Origin: an uncultured Cytophagaceae bacterium | Lineage (GTDB): Bacteria; Bacteroidota; Bacteroidia; Cytophagales; Spirosomataceae | Length of the DNA stretch: 40,513 nt | Direction: 5' to 3' | Assembly (NCBI GenBank): GCA_903907745.1 | Contig: CAIVPF010000001.1 | Location: 1-40,513 of the forward strand | Shown: one piece after another, positions 24,158 to 31,947 of the stretch | Layout of the letters: every line of letters begins with the position of its first letter | How positions within the stretch are numbered: the first letter of the stretch is position 1 | Translations under genes and position numbers: made by a program | Notes under the pieces: generated by a model | Databases searched by the model: none | What the model saw: only the letters and a program-made list of their open reading frames with translations | Told to the model about the DNA's origin: nothing

Positions 24158-25562
24158 TTGGCTTTGATTTCTTTTCCGTAAACTCAATAAATTCTTGAAT
24201 TTTATCCACGGGAATTCGCTTTCCAATGATCTTTTTGTTCTTATCAAGAATATAAACGATTGGCGTAGAATACACATCGAAAGTCTTTCTGAAATCTGTA
24301 AAATACTCCTCTTTCCCAGTTTTTATATTCCGATGAATGTCAATTCCGTTCGTCCAAGATTGGATTTTAAACTCTGCAATGAATTTTTTCCACATATCCA
24401 TATCACGAACAATGGAGGCTGCAAATACCTGAATACCCTTGGATTTAAAATAGGCATTTTGCGCGAGTAATTTAGGGGTTTCTTCCTTGCAATGGCTACA
24501 ATCAGGATCGTATAAGAACATGACCGTATAATTACCACCCGTCGCATGCAAATGAAACAATTTCCCCTGTGGATCCGTTAAGAACATGTCGGGAATCCGC
24601 TTACCGATCAACAAAGGTTTCAGAACCTTAACCCTTTCATCCATTCGTCGGACTGTAGACGTGTCCCAAAGACTCGGTTCACCAAGGTAATATTTTTCTG
24701 CCATGTGTACAAAGGCAGCATCTGTACCCACGACATTATGATTTTCATAGGTACTCGCAATCTTATAAATAACATATTTACGCACATCGGCATTGCGAAT
24801 AGGTTTCAATAATAAATCAGCTTCTTTACTAATTGAATCAGATTCCTGAACAACCAAATCCTCGAAAAACTTTTCTACTTTCCTTTGTAAAAAAGGCGTA
24901 CGAATAAATCGATCATCGTTTAAATCAAGATTATCAAAATAATGCTTTTTGTAATATTGATATTGAAATTGATACAAATCCGAACTATCTTTTTTGGATT
25001 TAACTACCCGCTTGAAAGACGGGATTTCCGGATCAAAAGTGGCTTTAATTAATTTAGACACAAATAAATTCTTATTATTCTGTAACCAAGTATCTTGATA
25101 CTTCTTAATGCTTTGTCTCAATGCTTTGACTTCTGCAGGCGGCAAACTTGGGTTCCTCAAAAGGCCATATTGCTTCATCATTTCACTTTGAAAAGCATAA
25201 AAAGCCTCATTTTCAGGGCTTCCTGTAATTTTCATATGCGCCACTGCATCCAAGGTATCAGAATCAAATGAAAAGCGTGTGTTTCCTAAAATAAAATCTA
25301 AATATTTAGTTTTTTGAAATGAAATCAAATACAATCCCAAGGGTAATTCCTCCGTGCCTTGAAAATGAAAATTTCCTTGCGCATCGACGATTGCCGTGTC
25401 TTTTATGACTTGTTGGGTAGAACCAAAATAATGAGCCAAATAAACTTCTGTATTTGCTAAACCGGCCAAATGCCCTTTGATCGAAAAACCCGATGCATTT
25501 CCCTGACCAAATGATGAAACAGAAACCATTAAAATAAGTACGAAAAAGCCAATATATTTCAT
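24150..25562 (-). CDS. Thioredoxin-like protein with DUF4369-type N-terminal domain (TlpA/AhpC-TSA family)
   Basis: A 470-residue protein with a signal peptide (IGFFVLILMVSVSSFGQ). Residues about 25-120 form a beta-rich domain of the DUF4369 type ('FSIKGHLAGLANTEVYLAHY', 'VDAQGNFHFQGTEELPLGLYLI'). A helical middle region (120-310) follows, then a thioredoxin fold with the redox motif Cys355-x-x-Cys358 (YDPDCSHCKEE) and 'VYSTPIVYILDKNKKI', including the cis-Pro. It acts in the periplasm or on the membrane, probably in disulfide exchange. Bacteroidota carry many such paralogues, and the partner is unknown. It lies head-to-head with the YdcF-like gene. Confidence 0.88.
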   Translation of the reverse strand: MKYIGFFVLILMVSVSSFGQGNASGFSIKGHLAGLANTEVYLAHYFGSTQQVIKDTAIVDAQGNFHFQGTEELPLGLYLISFQKTKYLDFILGNTRFSFDSDTLDAVAHMKITGSPENEAFYAFQSEMMKQYGLLRNPSLPPAEVKALRQSIKKYQDTWLQNNKNLFVSKLIKATFDPEIPSFKRVVKSKKDSSDLYQFQYQYYKKHYFDNLDLNDDRFIRTPFLQRKVEKFFEDLVVQESDSISKEADLLLKPIRNADVRKYVIYKIASTYENHNVVGTDAAFVHMAEKYYLGEPSLWDTSTVRRMDERVKVLKPLLIGKRIPDMFLTDPQGKLFHLHATGGNYTVMFLYDPDCSHCKEETPKLLAQNAYFKSKGIQVFAASIVRDMDMWKKFIAEFKIQSWTNGIDIHRNIKTGKEEYFTDFRKTFDVYSTPIVYILDKNKKIIGKRIPVDKIQEFIEFTEKKSKPIK

Positions 25563-25604
25563 AGAATAAGGATAATTTTACTGAATAACGAAATTAAAAT
25601 TACA

Positions 25605-26381
25605 ATGTTTTTCGCGCTATCTAAAATAATCGACTTCATACTTTTGCCAATTTCTTGGATATTTATTTTAATGCTTTTCGCCTTTTTCAGCAAAAATGCA
25701 AGGCGTCGAAAAATAGCGCTAGGAGCCAACTTCCTCCTTTTACTTATGTTAAGCAATGAATCCTTTGTGAATTATTTTCAAAAAAAATATGAAGCAAAAG
25801 AAGTTCATTTAGCTAAGAATCAAACCTATCCTTGGGCCGTAATTCTCAGCGGTGGCATGGTCAAAGGGGGGCTGCAAAATCAGAATGAAATTCATGTAGG
25901 AGAAACAGCCGATCGATTCATTCAACCCATATTACTCTATAAACAAGGACACATCAAGAAAATCCTTATTTCAGGTGGAAATACAAGTATGGGAAAATTG
26001 AGAATTGACCAAACGGAAGAAACAAAAAAAACAAAAGAATTAATGGTCGCCATGGGGGTGAAAGCGGAGGATATTTTTCTGGAAACCCAAGCGAGAAATA
26101 CCTATGAAAATGCGACGTATTCCGCTCAAAAACTAATCAAATACATGCAAAAGGATAGTGTTTTGTTAATCACTTCCGCCATGCATATGCCACGTTCAGT
26201 CGCTTGTTTTGAAAAGATAGGTTTTAAAGTAAAGGCCTATCCGACCGATTTCAAAAAAAAGGATACCGAACAAGGTATCCTTTCTGTCTTATTTCCTACA
26301 GCTAAAAACTTTGATACCATTTCTAATTTGATCAGAGAAATGGCAGGCTTTGTGATTTACAAAATCGTTGGATACTGTTAG
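25605..26381 (+). CDS. YdcF family protein (DUF218; ElyC/SanA-like)
   Basis: A 258-residue protein with two N-terminal hydrophobic segments (about 8-28 and 40-52), then the DUF218 domain: 'WAVILSGGMVKGG', 'ILISGGNTSMGKL', 'ARNTYENATYSAQKL', 'LLITSAMHMPRSVACFEKIG'. Family members (YdcF, SanA, ElyC) are inner-membrane proteins linked to envelope integrity and peptidoglycan-precursor or enterobacterial-common-antigen metabolism in E. coli. The overlap of its stop with that of pfkA is four bases (TTAG). Its start is 42 bases from the divergent thioredoxin-like gene. Confidence 0.9.
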   Translation: MFFALSKIIDFILLPISWIFILMLFAFFSKNARRRKIALGANFLLLLMLSNESFVNYFQKKYEAKEVHLAKNQTYPWAVILSGGMVKGGLQNQNEIHVGETADRFIQPILLYKQGHIKKILISGGNTSMGKLRIDQTEETKKTKELMVAMGVKAEDIFLETQARNTYENATYSAQKLIKYMQKDSVLLITSAMHMPRSVACFEKIGFKVKAYPTDFKKKDTEQGILSVLFPTAKNFDTISNLIREMAGFVIYKIVGYC

Positions 26382-27355
26382 ATAGATAAAATTTCCACCA
26401 TTCGAATTAAATCCTCCGAAACTGGTTTCTTCTTCGTGATGGTGTCGTGGAAAGGGGTGTAAATCAACTGATTATTCACCACGCCCGCCATCACATTTTT
26501 CTCGCCACGCAATAAACCTTCTAAAGCACCTAAGCCTAAACGAGAGGCCAAAATCCGGTCAAAAGCAGTAGGAATACCCCCTCTTTGGATATGTCCTAAG
26601 GTCGTCACACGTATATCTAAATCTCGATTGATACTCTCTTTGATTTTTTTGGCAATAATTTGCGCATTTCCTTCCTCATCTCCCTCCGCTACAACCACAA
26701 TCGACGAGGATTTCGCTTTCGAAATTCCCTGTTCTAGAATACTCACAATTTCAGAAATAGGGGTTAAATTTTCCGGAATCATCACAGCTTCTGCCCCACC
26801 GGCTATCCCACACTCGATAGCGATATAGCCAGAATCACGCCCCATAACCTCAATAAAAAATACACGATCATGAGAATCCGCTGTATCCCGAATTTTATCT
26901 ATGGCATCCAAAGCCGTATTCACCGCTGTATCATAACCAATGGTATAATCCGTTCCAAATAAATCATTATCGATTGTTCCCGGAGCACCGACCGTAGGAA
27001 TCTTAAACTCATTATAAAAAATCTCTGCGCCGGTAAATGTTCCATTCCCGCCAATTGCCACAAGACCTTCAATACCCTTTTCTTTTAATTGCTGATAGGC
27101 CAACTCCCTCCCCGCCGATGTCATAAACTCTTTGGAACGCGCAGATTTTAGGATGGTGCCGCCACGTTGAATAATATTACTCACGGATTGTGAATTCAAA
27201 GGAATAATATCCCCTTTGATCATCCCATTATAACCCCGAACTATACCATAAACTTCTACTCCATGATAGGTAGCCCCCCGAACAATCGCACGAATACACG
27301 CATTCATTCCTGGCGCATCTCCTCCCGACGTAAATACAGCTATTTTCTTCATCAA
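26378..27355 (-). CDS. pfkA: 6-phosphofructokinase PfkA
   Basis: A 325-residue bacterial PfkA that phosphorylates fructose 6-phosphate in glycolysis. Motifs: 'TSGGDAPGMNACIRAIVRG', 'AIGGNGTFTGAEIF', catalytic 'PGTIDNDLFGTD', 'MGRDSGYIAIECGIAGGA' and 'LGHIQRGGIPTAFDRILA'. Gly in the GGNG loop and Gly before TIDND indicate the ATP-dependent rather than the pyrophosphate-dependent type. One oddity is Asn where E. coli has Asp103 (GGDG), a Mg-ATP ligand. A TATTTTTG box precedes the gene. The stop overlaps that of the YdcF-like gene. Confidence 0.96.
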   Translation of the reverse strand: MMKKIAVFTSGGDAPGMNACIRAIVRGATYHGVEVYGIVRGYNGMIKGDIIPLNSQSVSNIIQRGGTILKSARSKEFMTSAGRELAYQQLKEKGIEGLVAIGGNGTFTGAEIFYNEFKIPTVGAPGTIDNDLFGTDYTIGYDTAVNTALDAIDKIRDTADSHDRVFFIEVMGRDSGYIAIECGIAGGAEAVMIPENLTPISEIVSILEQGISKAKSSSIVVVAEGDEEGNAQIIAKKIKESINRDLDIRVTTLGHIQRGGIPTAFDRILASRLGLGALEGLLRGEKNVMAGVVNNQLIYTPFHDTITKKKPVSEDLIRMVEILSI

Positions 27356-27390
27356 TAATAAAATTTAAATCCCTTAGACCCTAGATTAAC

Positions 27391-27398
27391 CAAAAATA
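27391..27398 (-). promoter_or_regulatory. -7 element of pfkA promoter
   Basis: TATTTTTG on the minus strand, 36 bases before the pfkA ATG, fits TAnnTTTG. No TTG lies at the proper distance. The rest of the 147-base divergent gap (27356-27502) is AT-rich with no other clear signal. Confidence 0.4.
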
Positions 27399-27502
27399 CA
27401 ACCTTTCTTGCTTTATTTAATAATTTCTAGATTAAAAAATTACCCTAAAAATCATTTTTGCTAAAAGCTTTTTAACTTGCATATTCATTTAATATCTCTT
27501 TT

Positions 27503-28573
27503 ATGTCAACGAAGGCTCAGGAATTTTTATACGCATATTTAAATAATGCCTCACCCACTGGTTTCGAAATGTCAGGCCAAAAATTATGGCTAGATTACTT
27601 AAAACCCTACATCGATGATAAAATCATTGATACCTATGGAACCGCTGTAGGTGTTATAAATCCAGGAAAGGATTACAAAGTGGTTATAGAAGCGCATGCG
27701 GATGAAATTTCATGGTTTGTCAATTACATCGATGATAATGGATATCTATTTTTACGCCGTAATGGGGGTTCTGATGCCTTAATCGCACCATCGATGCGAG
27801 CTAATATTCATACCAAAGACAAAGTCGTACGAGGAGTTTTTGGTTGGCCTGCCATCCACGTTCGCGATACGACAAAGGACAAAGCCCCAAGCATCTCGGA
27901 TATTTTCATTGATTGTGGCGCTTCTACTAAAAAAGAAGTTGAAGAAATGGGCATCCATGTTGGAACCGTGGTGACATTTGAGGATGGTTTGATGGAACTG
28001 AATAATAAATATTTAGTCGGCAGAGCCTTAGACAACCGCATCGGTGGCTATATGATTGCTGAGGTGGCCCGGAGAATTAAAGAAAACAAAATCGAATTGC
28101 CTTTTACATTATACATCGTAAATGCTGTGCAAGAGGAAATCGGTTTGCGAGGTGCAGAAATGATTGTACGCCGACTAAAGCCTGATTTAGCTTTTATCAC
28201 CGACGTCACCCATGATACGCAATCGCCGATGTACAACAAAAAAACCCAAGGTGATATAGCCTGCGGAAAGGGTCCCGTGATTTGTTACGGACCAGCAGTA
28301 CAAAATAATGTACGTGATTTCATTATCGAGGTAGCCGACGAACAAAAAATAGCCTTCCAACGCCAGGCCGTCAGCCGTTCCACAGGAACAGACACTGATT
28401 CATTTGCCTACGCAACCGAGGGTGTAGCCTCAGCCTTGATTTCTTTGCCTTTAAAATACATGCATACTACCGTTGAAACTATAGCAAAAGACGATATGGA
28501 AGCTGTTATTGACCTTATTTATCATTCACTTTTGAAGGTGAAAGGAAATGAGGATTGGAGGTATTTCAATTAA
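27503..28573 (+). CDS. M42 family metallopeptidase (aminopeptidase/endoglucanase-like)
   Basis: A 356-residue di-zinc aminopeptidase of the tetrahedral (TET) M42 family. Metal and catalytic residues are visible: His65 and Asp67 (EAHADEISW), bridging Asp177 (GRALDNRIGGY), Glu211/Glu212 (QEEIGLRG), Asp234 (ITDVTHD) and a C-terminal His in 'KYMHTTVE'. It removes N-terminal residues from peptides in the cytoplasm. It has no signal peptide. It stands alone, divergent from pfkA, and ends before a strong terminator shared with the S9 peptidase gene. Confidence 0.95.
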   Translation: MSTKAQEFLYAYLNNASPTGFEMSGQKLWLDYLKPYIDDKIIDTYGTAVGVINPGKDYKVVIEAHADEISWFVNYIDDNGYLFLRRNGGSDALIAPSMRANIHTKDKVVRGVFGWPAIHVRDTTKDKAPSISDIFIDCGASTKKEVEEMGIHVGTVVTFEDGLMELNNKYLVGRALDNRIGGYMIAEVARRIKENKIELPFTLYIVNAVQEEIGLRGAEMIVRRLKPDLAFITDVTHDTQSPMYNKKTQGDIACGKGPVICYGPAVQNNVRDFIIEVADEQKIAFQRQAVSRSTGTDTDSFAYATEGVASALISLPLKYMHTTVETIAKDDMEAVIDLIYHSLLKVKGNEDWRYFN

Positions 28574-28613
28574 CATGTTGGAAATCTATTCAACTACCAA
28601 TTCGAAAAAATCA

Positions 28614-28664
28614 ATCATCAAAAAAAGGGAGCAGTTCATTCACAAGCTCCCTTTTTTGATGATC
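28614..28664. terminator. Bidirectional terminator between M42 and S9 peptidase genes
   Basis: A long inverted repeat (core AAAAAAGGGAGC / GCTCCCTTTTTT, 28621-28632 with 28646-28657, 13-base loop). It extends outward by ATCATC/GATGAT with one bulged A. A-runs and T-runs flank the GC core on both strands, so it can end both converging transcripts. Confidence 0.9.
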
Positions 28665-28673
28665 ATACATCGT

Positions 28674-30785
28674 CTAATTTATTTGTAAATACCTGGCGAA
28701 AAATTCAAAGGTTCGTAACATTTGATCAATCCGTTGCCGATTATTACCTGAACGAGTTAATTCATGTGTTGCCCCAGGATGTCGCACATATTCGACCTCC
28801 CGACCTAATACTTTTAAACTTTTATATAACATCTCACTTTGAATTACCCCCGTTCGCAAATCATTCTCCCCATGAAAAATCAATAAAGGCGTTTTTATAT
28901 TTTGAACGTATGTATAGGGCGATTCACGATCTAAAATAGCCTTCGTAGCTTTTTCCCAAGGATAGCCACCGAAATAATTAGGCACTAGACGCCATGCATT
29001 TCCTTCCCCCATGAAAGTGGATAATTCATAAACACCCCTTTGAGCGCAAGCAACTTTAAAACGATTTGTATGACCAACAATCCAGGAAACAAGATACCCA
29101 GCATAAGAACCACCCGTAACACCTAATTGGGTCGTATCTGCCCATCCCTCGGCTATAGTTAAATCTAAAGCCTTCATCACATCTGCTGTAGGACCAGCTC
29201 CCCAATCTTTTACATTGGCCGCTAAAAAATCAGTCCCATATCCACCTGACCCACGAGGATTTGCATACACAATGCCCATCCCTTTGGCAGCATAATATTG
29301 AAATTCATGCCACATGCTTGCTTCTCCAGTACCCCACATGGCAGAAGGACCTCCATGAATTTCTAACACGAGTGGATATTTCTTACCTACTTGATAATCC
29401 GTTGGTTTCATAACCCAATAATCCACTTTTTGGCCTTTTGAATTTGTAAATGAATGCTTGGAAGGCTTCACGATACTTTTGGATGCTAGCCATTCCACAT
29501 TTAAAGAAGTGAGCTGTTTGACTGATTCTCCTGCTTGTAGATAAAGTTCAGAAGGATTTTCGATACTCGTTTTCGCATAAATGAACCCATTATTTATTAC
29601 ATCAAAACCTAGCACACCATCCGAATGGCTGGACATTTGTTTCACTTGATTAGATGCTACATCATAAGAAAAAATAGGTACTCCACCTTGATCTTGGGCA
29701 GAAAAATAGAGTTTACTTTCATCAGCAGACCATTTAACCTGTGTGATCACACGATCAAAAGGAACCTTTTTGACAATATTGGGCTTTTGTAAGTCAATAA
29801 TTTGCAAAGATGCATTTTGAACGCCTGTTGACTTAGCCTCTTGAAAAACCAACCATTTTTCAGAGGGAGATAAGGTCAAATTAGACATTCGGTAACCCTT
29901 TTTCTCGTAAATAACTTTCTGGCCATTCGTTGTATTCAAACCAATATACGCATCCAACACTTTATCAGGATGCGCTAAAGAGTCAGCTGGAATCACAGCA
30001 TAAATACCTGATTTGCCTATTTCAAAATCAGACCATCGTTGAAAAGGATTATTTATTAAAACAGGTTTCCCTGTTAAATTCGTTTTAAAAATGGCTGGCA
30101 AAGGTAATTCTGACGTGGTGGCACACTCCTCCTGGAAGTTCAGCCGATTAATGACCTTCGCTTTCTTATCTAATTCATTTTGAGTTAAATAAGCTCGAAC
30201 TTCTTCGATGGAACCATTCGGATTAGCCTTTGATTTCTTAGATGAATTCGATGAAATAACTGGTTTTTCAATCGTCCACGAAGGTCTTAAGCTCCGCTTA
30301 TTATAGACGGAATCGATTAAAAAATCTCGATAAGTAAACGTGGATTGAAAGTAAATCTCTTTACCTGAAGCGTCCCAAATAGGATTTGAAACAGAAAAAG
30401 GTAAATTAGTGATGGCCTGTGGTTCTCCACCCGCTAAATCCAACACATATACCTGAGACTTATTCCCCATATCTCGAGCAAACGCGATTTTAGAACCATC
30501 CGGACTCCAAGTTGGGGAAGAAATCGAATATTTACCCGAAGTCAACGCACGTGTTTCACCTGTAGATACGTTCCCTACATATAGATGAGTTTGATAGACA
30601 AAATCTCCTTTTTTATCAGGATCATCGACAATGGCTGCGACCGTAAAAATAAATTGTGAACCATTAGGTGACACGATAGGCTTACCGGCAGTTTTAATTT
30701 TTAATAAATCCGTGACTTGAATTTTTTCTTTTGGAATTTGAGAAAAAACAGAAAATGAAAGGAGTAGAAATAGTAAATGTTTCAT
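28674..30785 (-). CDS. S9 family peptidase (prolyl oligopeptidase/acylaminoacyl-peptidase-like)
   Basis: A 703-residue protein from ATG 30785, which gives a signal peptide (MKHLLFLLLSFSVFSQ); an in-frame ATG 45 bases upstream would bury it. The N-terminal half is a WD40/TolB-like beta-propeller ('WSPDGSKIAFARD', 'WSADESKLYFSAQD'). The C-terminal half is the alpha/beta-hydrolase domain: 'LVLEIHGGPSAMWG', 'ANPRGSGGYG', nucleophile Ser560 in GVTGGSYAGY, Asp in 'HGENDLRTG', His in 'HPGATHEL'. It cleaves short peptides, probably in the periplasm. It follows leuB, but a hairpin lies between them. Confidence 0.94.
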   Translation of the reverse strand: MKHLLFLLLSFSVFSQIPKEKIQVTDLLKIKTAGKPIVSPNGSQFIFTVAAIVDDPDKKGDFVYQTHLYVGNVSTGETRALTSGKYSISSPTWSPDGSKIAFARDMGNKSQVYVLDLAGGEPQAITNLPFSVSNPIWDASGKEIYFQSTFTYRDFLIDSVYNKRSLRPSWTIEKPVISSNSSKKSKANPNGSIEEVRAYLTQNELDKKAKVINRLNFQEECATTSELPLPAIFKTNLTGKPVLINNPFQRWSDFEIGKSGIYAVIPADSLAHPDKVLDAYIGLNTTNGQKVIYEKKGYRMSNLTLSPSEKWLVFQEAKSTGVQNASLQIIDLQKPNIVKKVPFDRVITQVKWSADESKLYFSAQDQGGVPIFSYDVASNQVKQMSSHSDGVLGFDVINNGFIYAKTSIENPSELYLQAGESVKQLTSLNVEWLASKSIVKPSKHSFTNSKGQKVDYWVMKPTDYQVGKKYPLVLEIHGGPSAMWGTGEASMWHEFQYYAAKGMGIVYANPRGSGGYGTDFLAANVKDWGAGPTADVMKALDLTIAEGWADTTQLGVTGGSYAGYLVSWIVGHTNRFKVACAQRGVYELSTFMGEGNAWRLVPNYFGGYPWEKATKAILDRESPYTYVQNIKTPLLIFHGENDLRTGVIQSEMLYKSLKVLGREVEYVRHPGATHELTRSGNNRQRIDQMLRTFEFFARYLQIN

Positions 30786-30803
30786 GGATGAAATGTCTAG
30801 ATA

Positions 30804-30837
30804 TAAAAAATGCTCAGCATCCGAAGACACTGAGCAT
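30804..30837 (-). terminator. Terminator-like hairpin after leuB
   Basis: On the minus strand a 12-bp stem (30837-30826 with 30821-30810) closes a UUCG loop and is followed by six T. It lies 20 bases after the leuB stop and 19 bases before the S9 peptidase start. It most likely ends the leu transcript, but it may also sit in the S9 mRNA leader. Confidence 0.75.
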
Positions 30838-30866
30838 AAAAATACTATATAATTTAATTAAATCAA
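30837..30866 (-). promoter_or_regulatory. Possible promoter of the S9 peptidase gene
   Basis: TTG at 30866-30864, a 19-base spacer, and TATTTTTA at 30844-30837 (7 of 8 to TAnnTTTG). The TTG is within the last codons of leuB, and transcription would begin inside the hairpin described at 30804-30837. Confidence 0.3.
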
Positions 30867-31931
30867 TTTCAAAATTTCCTCTCCAATTGCATCAGTACCT
30901 AAAATCATCGATTTATCTGTGGACGCATCTGCAATATCTCCTGTTCTAAAGCCTTTCTTTAATACTTGATCCACCGCATAAATCACCGCCTCAGATTCTT
31001 CCTTCATACCAAAAGAAATGTCTAATAATAAGGCCGCCGAAAGAACAGAGGCCATTGGATTAGCCAATCCTTTCCCTGTAATATCATGTGCAGAACCATG
31101 AATAGGTTCATAAACGCCTGTTCCATCACCAATCGATGCAGAAGCTAACATTCCCATAGAACCAGCAATTTGCGAAGCCTCATCCGTTAAAATATCTCCA
31201 AATAGATTGGCCGTTACTACTACATCAAACCGCTTTGGATCCTTAATTAATAACATCGCTGTCGCATCCACAAACTGATATTCGACTGTCACATCTGGAT
31301 ATTCTAAAGCCAATTTTTGAATCTCTTCGCGCCATAAACGAGAAGATTCTAAGACATTCGCCTTATCCACTGAGACTAAATGTTTACGACGCGTACGAGC
31401 AGCCTCAAAAGCCTTGCGGCCAATGCGTTCTACTTCATACCGACTATATTCAGCCACATCATAGGCTGTGTCCCCATTATTCTTTCTTCCTTTATCACCG
31501 AAATAAATATCCCCCGTTAATTCACGGAAAAACAAAATATCAGCACCTTTTAAAATTTCAGGCTTAATGCTAGAGGCACTTAATAACTCATCGAATAATT
31601 TGATCGGGCGTAAATTAGCATATAAACCCAATTCCTTCCGCATTTTCAAAAGACCTTGTTCGGGACGAACTTTGGCAGAAGGATCATTATCATATTTTGG
31701 ATGACCCACAGCGCCAAAAAGCACCGCATCCGAATTCCGCATTTTCTCTAAGGTCTCAGCTGGCAAAGGATCACCCGTAGCTTCAATCGCCACATGGCCA
31801 ATTAATGCCTCATCATAAGTGAATTCATGATGAAACCGAGCTGCGATTTTTTGTAATACTTTTTTGCCAACTTCCGTTACTTCTTGGCCAATTCCATCCC
31901 CAGGAACAATTAAAATATGCTTTTTTGCCAT
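30858..31931 (-). CDS. leuB: 3-isopropylmalate dehydrogenase LeuB
   Basis: A 357-residue NAD-dependent beta-decarboxylating dehydrogenase. Motifs: 'LIVPGDGIGQEVT', 'AVGHPKYDNDP', 'GLLKMRKELGLYANLRPI' (LeuB-specific), 'FRELTGDIYFGDKGR', 'VDATAMLLIKDPKRFDVVV', 'NLFGDILTDEA' and 'EPIHGSAHDITGKG'. It oxidises and decarboxylates 3-isopropylmalate in leucine synthesis; the same enzyme type can process 3-methylmalate in the citramalate route to isoleucine. The gene lies 16 bases after the CimA-like gene and is the last of leuC-leuD-cimA-leuB. Confidence 0.97.
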   Translation of the reverse strand: MAKKHILIVPGDGIGQEVTEVGKKVLQKIAARFHHEFTYDEALIGHVAIEATGDPLPAETLEKMRNSDAVLFGAVGHPKYDNDPSAKVRPEQGLLKMRKELGLYANLRPIKLFDELLSASSIKPEILKGADILFFRELTGDIYFGDKGRKNNGDTAYDVAEYSRYEVERIGRKAFEAARTRRKHLVSVDKANVLESSRLWREEIQKLALEYPDVTVEYQFVDATAMLLIKDPKRFDVVVTANLFGDILTDEASQIAGSMGMLASASIGDGTGVYEPIHGSAHDITGKGLANPMASVLSAALLLDISFGMKEESEAVIYAVDQVLKKGFRTGDIADASTDKSMILGTDAIGEEILKLI

Positions 31932-31947
31932 TGTAAAATTTATCTAT

